From positions 1-16,843 of the forward strand of contig DATBDE010000099.1 in assembly GCA_036270095.1 (NCBI GenBank): DNA of 16,843 bases. The letters run 5' to 3'. This document shows, one piece after another, positions 1-6,250 of the stretch. The position numbers were made by a program, and so were the translations under genes. Origin of the DNA: DATBDE01 sp036270095. Its GTDB lineage: Bacteria; Actinomycetota; Thermoleophilia; Solirubrobacterales; Solirubrobacteraceae. Position 1 is the first letter of the stretch. Every line of letters begins with the position of its first letter. Under the pieces are notes generated by a model that saw nothing but the letters and a program-made list of their open reading frames with translations, made no database searches and was not told the DNA's origin.

Positions 1-547
1 AGCGGCGACCTGCCCGCGCTGCTGGACGGCGGCGACGGCAAAGACACGCTGTGGGCGGGCAACATCGCCGACCGCGGCGACGCCGGTCCCGGCGACGACA
101 CGGTCCGCCTGATCGCCGGCGACACCATCGGCCACGTGGCCTGCGGCAGCGGGCGCGACCTACCCGAGCCCAGCAGCGTGAGCAACCCGGCCCGGCCCGA
201 GTGCGAGCGCGTGCGCCCGCTGTTCGGGGTCGAGGGCGAGAAGATCGTGTTCCCGCGCCGGCCGGCGGTCGCGCGCTGTGGCCCGCTTCGGTTTCCGCCG
301 CACCTGCGGCGACCTGGCCTCGATCGGCGCGGTGCGCAAGTGCCTCGTGCAGGTGGAGGTGCGCAGCGCCAGCGAGCGCCTCGTCGGCGTGGGCAGCGTG
401 CGGCTGCACGGCGGCGGCGCGACGACGGTGCGGGTGCCGCTGCGGCGGGGCCTGCGCCGCGGCAAGGTCACGATCCGCCTGCACGTGCTCGGCGCCGACC
501 ACGACGGCCGCCAGGAGGCCCTCAACGGCGGCTGGAGCCTGGCCTAG
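1..547 (+). CDS. RTX-like calcium-binding secreted protein, 3' end, apparent frameshift
   Basis: This is the C-terminal part of a gene that begins outside the window. Frame 1 from base 1 encodes Gly/Asp-rich nonapeptide-like repeats (GGDGKDTL, then GPGDDTVRLIAGD) followed by a Cys-containing stretch (VACGSGRD ... PECERV). These are typical of hemolysin-type (RTX-like) calcium-binding proteins exported by actinobacteria. From about base 278 the sensible protein continues in frame 2 (RFGFRRTCGDLASIG ... LNGGWSLA) to a TAG at 545-547, so one frame change lies somewhere in about 255-295. The second part looks like a small beta-strand-rich terminal domain with alternating hydrophobic and charged residues and two cysteines. 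The repeats presumably bind Ca2+ outside the cell; that is family knowledge, and the partner is unknown. The stop codon shares a CTAG with the convergent SHOCT gene. The frameshift could be real or a sequencing error. Confidence 0.55.
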
Positions 548-1029
548 AGGTCGAGCAGCCGGCGCTTCTGCTCGGCGAACTCCTCGTCGGTCAGCGCGCC
601 GTCGGCGTGCAGCTTGGCCAGGCGCTCGAGGCGGTTCATGCGCTCGTCGAAGCTGTCGCTCGCGTGCGGTTGCGGCGGCGGCGGCTGCGGTTGCGCCGTC
701 CGCATCGCGGCGGCCATCCCTTCGGCGGTCTTTCGGGCGCGGTCGCGGGCATCGGGCAGCTCGTCCCACTCGATGCGCACGTGGGTGGGGTTGGCGCGAT
801 CGACCGTGGCCGGAAGCGTCATGCCGGGGAAAGGCCAGCGCGAGCGGTGCACGAGCGTATGCTGCTCCACCGCCCGGGCGGGCACGCCCTCGGCCTGGAC
901 GACGAGCTGGAGGTGGCAGTTCTGGTAGACGCCGCGGCCGCGGTTGGCCGAGCACGAGACGACCTGCGCGCTGCCGCGGACCGGATCGCTCATCCGCTGG
1001 TCGCCGAACAGGCTGTCGAGCAGCCCCAT
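544..1029 (-). CDS. SHOCT-domain protein
   Basis: This 161-residue soluble protein has no signal peptide. Its C-terminus (about residues 131-160, MNRLERLAKLHADGALTDEEF followed by a basic QKRRLL segment) is a clear SHOCT domain. SHOCT is a short helical hairpin found at protein ends and thought to mediate oligomerisation. The N-terminal 110 residues form a beta-rich region with the segment FPGMTLPATVDRANPTHVRIEWDE, a pattern I recall from actinobacterial SHOCT proteins of unknown function. A proline/glutamine-rich linker (PQPQPPPPQP type, about 112-121) joins the two parts. The ATG lies 9 bp after the kinase stop, so it is probably the third gene of the aldolase-kinase operon. Its molecular role is unknown. 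Its TAG stop overlaps the convergent RTX-like gene in the tetranucleotide CTAG. Confidence 0.85.
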   Translation of the reverse strand: MGLLDSLFGDQRMSDPVRGSAQVVSCSANRGRGVYQNCHLQLVVQAEGVPARAVEQHTLVHRSRWPFPGMTLPATVDRANPTHVRIEWDELPDARDRARKTAEGMAAAMRTAQPQPPPPQPHASDSFDERMNRLERLAKLHADGALTDEEFAEQKRRLLDL

Positions 1030-1038
1030 GCCGCGACT

Positions 1039-1977
1039 CTACTCGCGCGTCGGGGTGGCCTCGGCGAACGCGTCGGCGGCGGCGAGGTCGAAGTCGCCGT
1101 GGTCGGAGCCCAGGCCGCCGGCCACGAGCGCCGCGGCGGCGTTCCCGAGCACCGCGGCCTCGCGCGGCGCCCGCCCCAGGCCCAGCCCGACGAGGAAGCC
1201 GGCCGAGAACGCATCGCCGCAGCCGGTGGTGTCGACGACGTCGACCGCGAAGGCGGGCACGCGGAGCGGCTTGCCCTCGCCGGTCACGATCAGCGCGCCG
1301 TCGGCGCCGGTGGTCGCCGCGACCATGCCCACCCCGCGCTCGAGCAGCACGCGGCAGCCGGCCTCGAGGTCGTCCTCGCCGCTGAACCCGAGCACCTGCT
1401 CGTCGTTGGGCAGGAACACGTCGAGGTGCGGGAAGGCGGGCGCGATCCACTCGAGCAGCCCGGGGTCGCCACCCGCGAGCACGTCCGCGGCGGTCGTGGT
1501 GCCGTGGGCACGGGCGTGCTCAAGGATGCGGGCAGCCTGCTCCCCGCCCATGAACTCGGGGGCGCCGAGGTGGAGGACGTCAGCCGCGGCGATGACATCG
1601 AGTGGCGCGTCGTCGGCGCCGTAGGTGGCGTTGGCGCCGATCACGTGGAAGGCCGGGCGCTCACCGTTGGGGCGGATGGGCAGGACGCTGGCCGAGGTCT
1701 GCACGTCGTCGCGGCGCAGCAGCAGGTCGGTCTCGACGCCGCTGCGCTGCAGCAGCTCGACGAGGAGGTCGCCGAGCGGGTCGGTGCCGATCGCGCCGGC
1801 GCTGCGCGTGCGCGCGCCGAGCTTGGCCAGCGTCAGCGCCGTGCCGCCGGCCGTGCCCGCGGCGGTGGCGCGGATCTGCTCGACGAGCTGGCCGCCCTGG
1901 CCCTCGGGGATGGCCTCCACGGGCCGCACGAGCACGTCGAGCACGTGCACGCCGAGTGGGACGACCGTGAGCGTCAT
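1039..1977 (-). CDS. PfkB-family carbohydrate kinase
   Basis: This 312-residue cytosolic sugar kinase belongs to the ribokinase/PfkB superfamily, which transfers the ATP gamma-phosphate to a sugar hydroxyl. The first PfkB signature lies at about residues 41-64 (GTAGGTALTLAKLG ... GAIG). The second, DTTGCGDAFSAGF, begins at about residue 249, with the expected catalytic Asp255 and anion-hole GCGD. The ATG at 1977 is chosen because it overlaps the upstream aldolase stop as ATGA, a typical translational-coupling junction, and because the longer open frame upstream is only the aldolase's shadow. Length is normal for the family. The substrate cannot be read from sequence. Coupling to a class II aldolase suggests it makes a ketose phosphate that the aldolase then cleaves; that is inference from context. 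Confidence 0.93.
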   Translation of the reverse strand: MTLTVVPLGVHVLDVLVRPVEAIPEGQGGQLVEQIRATAAGTAGGTALTLAKLGARTRSAGAIGTDPLGDLLVELLQRSGVETDLLLRRDDVQTSASVLPIRPNGERPAFHVIGANATYGADDAPLDVIAAADVLHLGAPEFMGGEQAARILEHARAHGTTTAADVLAGGDPGLLEWIAPAFPHLDVFLPNDEQVLGFSGEDDLEAGCRVLLERGVGMVAATTGADGALIVTGEGKPLRVPAFAVDVVDTTGCGDAFSAGFLVGLGLGRAPREAAVLGNAAAALVAGGLGSDHGDFDLAAADAFAEATPTRE

Positions 1978-2621
1978 CGGGCGCCGTACCCGCGCTCGAG
2001 CACGGCGGCGATGACCGCCTGCTGGGCCTCGGCGTCCAGCACCCGCGGCGTGCCGACGGCCAGCGCCCGGGCGTAGAGGTCGCAGGCCCACTCGAGCAGC
2101 AGGGCAAGCTCGACCGCCTCTTCCATGTCGCCGGCGAACACCACGGCGCCGTGGCTGGCCATCAGCGCGGCGCGGCGCCCATCGAGCGCCTCGAGGACGA
2201 CCTCGGCCAGCTCGGGCGTGCCGAAGGTGCGGTAGGGCGCCACCGGCACCGCGCCGCCGAGGGCGAGCATGGCGTAGTGGACCACGGGGACCTCGTCGAC
2301 CACGCAAGCCAGCGCGGTCGCCGCCGGTGAATGCGTGTGGACGACCGCGCCGGCGCCGTAGCGGACCATGGCGCCGAGGTGAAGGTCGATCTCCGACGTC
2401 GGCTCGGGCGAGCCGGGCACCGAGCGGCCCTCGAGCTCGACCACGGCGATGTCGGCGGCCTCCAGGGTGGCCAGCGCAGCGCCGGTCGGGGTGACCACGG
2501 CGTAGCCGCCGGCGCGCAGGCTCACGTTGCCGGAGGAGCCGATCACCAGGCCCTCGGCCGCAAGCCGCCGGGCGGCGGCGACGACGCGCTCCCGTTCGGG
2601 GTCCAGCTCGAGATCGACCAT
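1974..2621 (-). CDS. Class II aldolase/adducin family protein (fuculose-phosphate aldolase-like)
   Basis: This 215-residue protein is the same size as L-fuculose-1-phosphate aldolase (FucA). It shows the family's phosphate-binding loop GSSGNVSLR (about 28-36), a TSEIDLH segment with the catalytic-type Glu77, the Zn ligand pair HTH (His95, His97), and a third Zn ligand in ASHGAVV (His157). Enzymes of this type use Zn2+ to cleave sugar 1-phosphates into dihydroxyacetone phosphate and an aldehyde. Relatives include L-ribulose-5-phosphate 4-epimerases and MtnB dehydratase, so the exact reaction is open. The ATG at 2621 gives the family's normal N-terminus; the open frame extends upstream through the divergent oxidase but that is shadow. 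It is the first gene of the operon with the kinase and SHOCT protein, and its TGA overlaps the kinase ATG by 4 bp. Confidence 0.93.
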   Translation of the reverse strand: MVDLELDPERERVVAAARRLAAEGLVIGSSGNVSLRAGGYAVVTPTGAALATLEAADIAVVELEGRSVPGSPEPTSEIDLHLGAMVRYGAGAVVHTHSPAATALACVVDEVPVVHYAMLALGGAVPVAPYRTFGTPELAEVVLEALDGRRAALMASHGAVVFAGDMEEAVELALLLEWACDLYARALAVGTPRVLDAEAQQAVIAAVLERGYGAR

Positions 2622-2635
2622 CGCGGCGAAAACTA

Positions 2636-2672
2636 GTGGTTCCGGGACCACCGGTACCGCGACCGGAACCAC
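2636..2672. promoter_or_regulatory. Operator-like inverted repeat in divergent spacer
   Basis: The 88-bp spacer between the divergent aldolase and amine oxidase genes contains a perfect 10-bp inverted repeat, GTGGTTCCGG (2636-2645) and CCGGAACCAC (2663-2672), separated by 17 bp. Between the arms lies ACCGGTACC (2650-2658), which resembles ACCGGAACC (2662-2670), so up to three half-site-like words occur with about 12-bp spacing. It sits where a regulator could control both promoters. A possible -10 (TACAAC, 2683-2688) lies between it and the oxidase start. Operator function is inference; a transcript hairpin is the alternative. Confidence 0.5.
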
Positions 2673-2699
2673 GGCGTGCTGGTACAACCCTGACGGGTC

Positions 2700-2705
2700 A
2701 GGAGG
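2700..2705 (+). promoter_or_regulatory. Ribosome binding site AGGAGG deciding the GTG start of the amine oxidase
   Basis: AGGAGG at 2700-2705 stands 4 bp before the GTG at 2710. It selects this start over the open frame running further upstream, which would cross the divergent promoter region. The resulting N-terminus is an intact Tat signal, which supports the choice. Confidence 0.75.
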
Positions 2706-2709
2706 CAAC

Positions 2710-4227
2710 GTGAGCAGGGACAGCACCAGGCGGGGGTTCCTCGGTGCGGGCGTCGCGGCAGGTATCGGGGTGGCCATGGCCGCGCCTGCCGATGCGCGCA
2801 AGCACCGCAGGCACAAGCCACACCACAAGAAGAAGAAGCCGAAGAGGGTCCGCGGCACGCCGACGGTCGACGTCGTCGTGGTCGGCGCGGGCTTTGCCGG
2901 GCTGACGGCGGCCCGCAACGTCGCCGCCGCGGGCAAGCCGGTGATGGTGCTCGAGGCGCGCGACCGCGTGGGCGGCCGTGTGCTCAACCTCGACCTCGGC
3001 AACGGCCACGTCACCGAGCGCGGCGGCACGTTCGTCGGCCCGACCCAGGACCACGTGCTGGCGCTGGCCCAGGCCCTCGGCATCGGGCTGTTCGACACGT
3101 ACGACAGCGGCGACAACGTGTACCTAAGCAACGGCCAGCGCTCGACTTTCAGCGACAGCTCGCCCACCGGCTCGGCGCCGCTGGATGCCGTGATCCTCCC
3201 GGACCTGGCCACCGCGGTGACCCAGTTGGACCAGATGGCGACCGAGATCCCGGTCGACGCACCGTGGACGGCGGCCAAGGCCACGCAGTACGACTCGCAG
3301 ACGCTGCAGAGCTGGGCCGAGGCCAACAGCGTCACGCCGCAGTTCCGGCAGCTGGCGACCACGGCGTGCCAGCCGATCTTCGGGGCCGAGTCGCGCGAGC
3401 TCTCGCTCCTCTACGTCCTCTTCTACATCGCCAGCTCGGGCAACGAGACCAATCAAGGCACGTTCGAGCGCAACTTCAACACCCGCCAGGGGGCGCAGCA
3501 GTGGCGCTTCCAGGGCGGCTCGCAGCTCGTCCCGCTCAAGATCGCGTCCGACCTGGGCAAGCAGGTGGTGCTGAGCGCGCCGGTGCGGCGGATCGTCCAG
3601 TCCGGCGGCGGCGTGCAGGTGGTCTCGGACAAGGTCACGGTCAACGCCAAGAAGGTGATCGTGGCCGTGCCGCCCACGCTGGCGGGCCGGATCGACTACA
3701 CGCCCGACCTGCCCACCCAGCGCGACGCGCTCATGCAGCGCGTGCCGCAGGGCGCGCTGATCAAGGCCGGCGCGGTCTACGACAGGCCGTGGTGGCGCGA
3801 CAAGGGGCTCAACGGCAGCTCGGTCTCCACCGACGGACTGGTCAGCGCCACCTTCGACGACTCGCCCGAGGACGCGAGCCTGGGCGTGCTCTTCGGGTTC
3901 ATCGGCGGCGACAAGGCGCGCCAGTTCAACACCATGGCGCCCAACGACCGCCAGAGCGCGATGCTGAGCGAGTTCGCGACGCTGTTCGGGCCCGAGGCGG
4001 CGGGGCCGCAGCGCTACTTCGAGACCAACTGGACCGAGGACCCGTGGAGCCGCGGCTGCCCCGTCGCGCTCTACGGGCCGGGCACGCTCGTCGCCTACGG
4101 CCCGGCGCTGCGGGCGCCGGTGGGGAACATCCACTGGGCCGGCACCGAGACCTCGAACTACTGGAACGGCTACATGGACGGCGCGGTGCGCTCGGGCGAC
4201 AGGGCGGCCAAGGAGGTGCTGAGCTAG
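2710..4227 (+). CDS. Tat-exported flavin monoamine oxidase family protein
   Basis: This 505-residue FAD-dependent amine oxidase belongs to the MAO/polyamine oxidase type. The N-terminus carries a twin-arginine signal (TRRGFLGAG, residues 6-14, then a hydrophobic Ala-rich stretch ending APADA), so it should be exported folded with FAD. A Lys/His/Arg-rich linker follows (about 30-48). The Rossmann dinucleotide-binding motif is VVVVGAGFAGL (55-65), with Glu82 in VLEARDRVGGR. The C-terminus has the FAD-contacting HWAGTETSNYWNGYMDGAV (475-493), typical of MAO-family enzymes. The expected reaction is oxidative deamination of an amine or amino acid, giving aldehyde or keto acid, ammonia and H2O2; the substrate is unknown. 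The GTG start follows AGGAGG. The TAG stop overlaps by one base the GTG of the broken propeller gene, so the two were probably co-translated. Confidence 0.93.
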   Translation: MSRDSTRRGFLGAGVAAGIGVAMAAPADARKHRRHKPHHKKKKPKRVRGTPTVDVVVVGAGFAGLTAARNVAAAGKPVMVLEARDRVGGRVLNLDLGNGHVTERGGTFVGPTQDHVLALAQALGIGLFDTYDSGDNVYLSNGQRSTFSDSSPTGSAPLDAVILPDLATAVTQLDQMATEIPVDAPWTAAKATQYDSQTLQSWAEANSVTPQFRQLATTACQPIFGAESRELSLLYVLFYIASSGNETNQGTFERNFNTRQGAQQWRFQGGSQLVPLKIASDLGKQVVLSAPVRRIVQSGGGVQVVSDKVTVNAKKVIVAVPPTLAGRIDYTPDLPTQRDALMQRVPQGALIKAGAVYDRPWWRDKGLNGSSVSTDGLVSATFDDSPEDASLGVLFGFIGGDKARQFNTMAPNDRQSAMLSEFATLFGPEAAGPQRYFETNWTEDPWSRGCPVALYGPGTLVAYGPALRAPVGNIHWAGTETSNYWNGYMDGAVRSGDRAAKEVLS

Positions 4228-5313
4228 TGCGTAGGCCGGTTGCGCTCGGCGCCGCACTGCTCGCGCTGGCGCTGCTGCTGGCCGCGCCTGCGGCCTCCGC
4301 CCGCGACCGCTGGGACAGGCGCGTGCCCGCGCTCGTGCCCCGGCCCGGGTTCCCCGCGCTGGCCTAGGCGGCGCCCAACGGGCGCATCTACGAGGGGACC
4401 TACGACAACCCGACCGGCGACACCATGCCCTCGCGGGTGCTCGAGTAGACGGCGACGGCACGCTGCTGCGCTCGTGGACGATGGCCGGGCAGGTCGCTCT
4501 CGGAGGCCCACGGCGTGCAGGTGGCCGGCGTCGGAGCCGGGCGCCTCGTGCTGCTCGACAAGGGGCCGCCACGGGTGGTGCTGCTCGACCCCACCACCGG
4601 CGACCAGACCACGGTGGCGCGCTTCCCGTGCCCAACTACGCCGCCGGGGGGCGGACGGGAGCCTGTACGTGACCGACTACGCCAAGCCGATCGTGTGGCG
4701 GCTGGGGCCGACCCGCAGCCGTGGCTGAACCGACCCGCAGCTCGACGGCGGGCCGTTCGGGACCACCGGCATCGCGCTGGCACCGGATCGCTCCACGCTG
4801 ATCGTCGGCCAGCAGAGCGAGGCCGGCCTGAGCACGGGCGACCCGGCCACGGGGCGGCTGCTGAAGATGGCGATCGGGCCCGATGGCAAGCCCGGCGCGC
4901 TGACCCAGCTGTGGGAGAGCCGGCCCGCCGACGGGCCGGACGAATTCGCGATCGCGCGGTCGGGCGCGATCTACATCGCCCTGCTCGTGGCCAACCAGAT
5001 CGCGGTCATCGGCCCCGACGGCAGCGAGCGCGAGCGCTTCCCCGCCGGCCCGGGCGGCGCCAACGGCAGCGCGGTGCCGTTCGACGCCCCCTCGAGCGTG
5101 CATTTCCTGGGCACGCGCCTGATCGTTGCCAACCAGTCCTACTTCACCGGCGACGCGACCCACCAGGCCATCCTCGACGTGGAGGCCGGCGAGCCGGGGC
5201 TGCCGGAGCTGATCCCGCCGGCGCCGGTGCGGCAGCAGGCCGCGCCCCCGGCGAAGCACAAGCCGCGCAAGCACCGCAAGCGGCGGCGGCATAACCACCG
5301 CGGGCGCCGCTAG
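4227..5313 (+). pseudogene. Disrupted SMP-30/gluconolactonase-like beta-propeller secreted protein
   Basis: The GTG at 4227 opens a Sec signal peptide (ALGAALLALALLLAAPAASA), but the frame stops at TAG 4365-4367 and again at TAG 4446-4448. The same protein can be followed through further frame changes: DGDGTLLRSWTMAGQ (frame from 4448), SEAHGVQVAGVGAGRLVLLD (around 4500-4560), VPNYAA (4628), ADGSLYVTDYAKPIVWRL (4651) and GADPQPWL (4707). From 4732 to the stop at 5313 the frame is clean, including PDEFAIARSGAIYIALLVAN. Blade-like strands suggest an SMP-30/NHL-type six-bladed propeller; the family assignment is moderate. The C-terminus ends in a strongly basic Lys/Arg/His tail. At least five frame changes plus one nonsense codon lie within about 370 bp, so it is either a pseudogene or a local stretch of poor sequence. 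It overlaps the amine oxidase stop by 1 bp. Confidence 0.7.
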
Positions 5314-5651
5314 CCGACAGCTTTCTGGGGCACCTCGCCCCACAATTGCTCGAGCCGGTAGTAGTTGCGGGTCTCCGGCGTGAACACGTGCACCACGACG
5401 TCGAGGTAGTCCAGCAGGATCCACTTCGCCTCCGACACGCCCTCCACGCGGCCGGGGAGGATCCCGTGCTCGTGCTTGAGGCCCTCGTAGATCCCGTCGT
5501 GAATGGCCTTGGTCTGGCGCTCGGTGTTGCCCGTGCAGAGCACGAAGTAGTCGGTGTAGCCGACCTCGCGCAGGTCGAGCTCGACGATGTCGCTCGCCTT
5601 CTTGTCGGCCGCGTACTCGGCGACGGCGCGGGCGAGCTCCTCGGGCGTCAC
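5310..5651 (-). CDS. rsfS: Ribosomal silencing factor RsfS
   Basis: This 113-residue RsfS (Iojap/YbeB family) protein binds L14 on the 50S subunit, blocks 30S joining and lowers translation in starved cells. The family signature is complete: DIVELDLREVGYTDYFVL (about 21-38), TGNTERQTKAI (40-50), and WILLDYLDVVVHVFTPETR (77-95) followed by NYYRLEQLWG. Length is normal. The start is a GTG at 5651 that overlaps the nadD stop as GTGA, the usual actinobacterial nadD-rsfS coupling. The TAG stop is shared in a CTAG with the convergent broken propeller gene, leaving no spacer for a terminator. Confidence 0.96.
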   Translation of the reverse strand: MTPEELARAVAEYAADKKASDIVELDLREVGYTDYFVLCTGNTERQTKAIHDGIYEGLKHEHGILPGRVEGVSEAKWILLDYLDVVVHVFTPETRNYYRLEQLWGEVPQKAVG

Positions 5652-6250
5652 CGGTACAGCCCCCGCTCCTCGATCGCCTCCGCCACCGCGTCGGGCACGA
5701 GGTAGCGGATAGGCCGCCCCTCGGCCACGCGGCGGCGCACGTCCGAGCTCGACACGTCGATCCGCGGCATGGCGAAGAACGCCACCTCGGCCGCGCCGCC
5801 GGTGAGCGACGCCAGCTGCTCGGAGATGTCGCGCCGGCCGGCGCCCGCGCGCTCGGCCACGGCGAAGGTCGCCAGCGACAGGATCCGCTCGGGCTCCCGC
5901 CAGTTGGGGAGGCTGCGGGCCACGTCGCCCCCCGCGATGAAGATCAGCTCGTCCTCCGGCGCCTGGTCACGAAGAGCGCCAAGGGTATCGACGGTGAACG
6001 ACGGTCCCCCGCGCTCGAGCTCGACCGCGGACACGTCGAAGCGGTCGTCGCCGGCCACGGCACGCTCGCACAGCTCGAGCCGCACGCTCGGGCCCGGGTC
6101 GCCCTCCAGTTCCTTGTGCGGGGGCACGTTGGTGGGGATCCAGGTGACGCGGTCCAAGCCAAGCTGGGCGTGCGCCTCCTGCGCGCACACGAGATGGCCG
6201 AGGTGTGGGGGGTTGAACGTGCCCCCGAGGATGCCGACACGCCGCGTCAG
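5648..6250 (-). CDS. nadD: Nicotinate-nucleotide adenylyltransferase, apparent CTG start
   Basis: NadD joins nicotinate mononucleotide and ATP to form deamido-NAD in cytosolic NAD synthesis. From the proposed start the protein has 200 residues, the normal length. Motifs are GGTFNPPHLGH (9-19, nucleotidyltransferase T/HxGH type), PPHK (43-46), SFTVDTL (84-90), GGDVARSLPNW (107-117) and DVSSSDVRRRV (165-175, the ISSTxIR position). No in-frame ATG, GTG or TTG lies close enough upstream. The first downstream GTG (the Val after GHL) would delete the active-site loop. A CTG at 6250-6248 overlaps the proA stop TGA as CTGA, matching the ATGA/GTGA junctions seen elsewhere here. A start codon altered by a sequence error is the alternative. 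The gene itself is secure; the exact start is inferred. Confidence 0.92.
   Translation of the reverse strand: MTRRVGILGGTFNPPHLGHLVCAQEAHAQLGLDRVTWIPTNVPPHKELEGDPGPSVRLELCERAVAGDDRFDVSAVELERGGPSFTVDTLGALRDQAPEDELIFIAGGDVARSLPNWREPERILSLATFAVAERAGAGRRDISEQLASLTGGAAEVAFFAMPRIDVSSSDVRRRVAEGRPIRYLVPDAVAEAIEERGLYR

Noticed and set aside
136..2076. 646-codon plus-strand open frame across the SHOCT and kinase genes
   Set aside because: Only its first part (frame 1, to about 290) is real RTX-like sequence; the rest is antisense shadow of well-supported minus-strand genes.
3124..4635. Long minus-strand frame opposite the amine oxidase
   Set aside because: Arg-rich low-complexity product with no motif, opposite a clear FAD-dependent oxidase.
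4867..5313. Independent small gene starting at ATG 4867
   Set aside because: It is the intact 3' part of the broken propeller gene; the frame is already coding-like from 4732 and no ribosome binding site precedes 4867.
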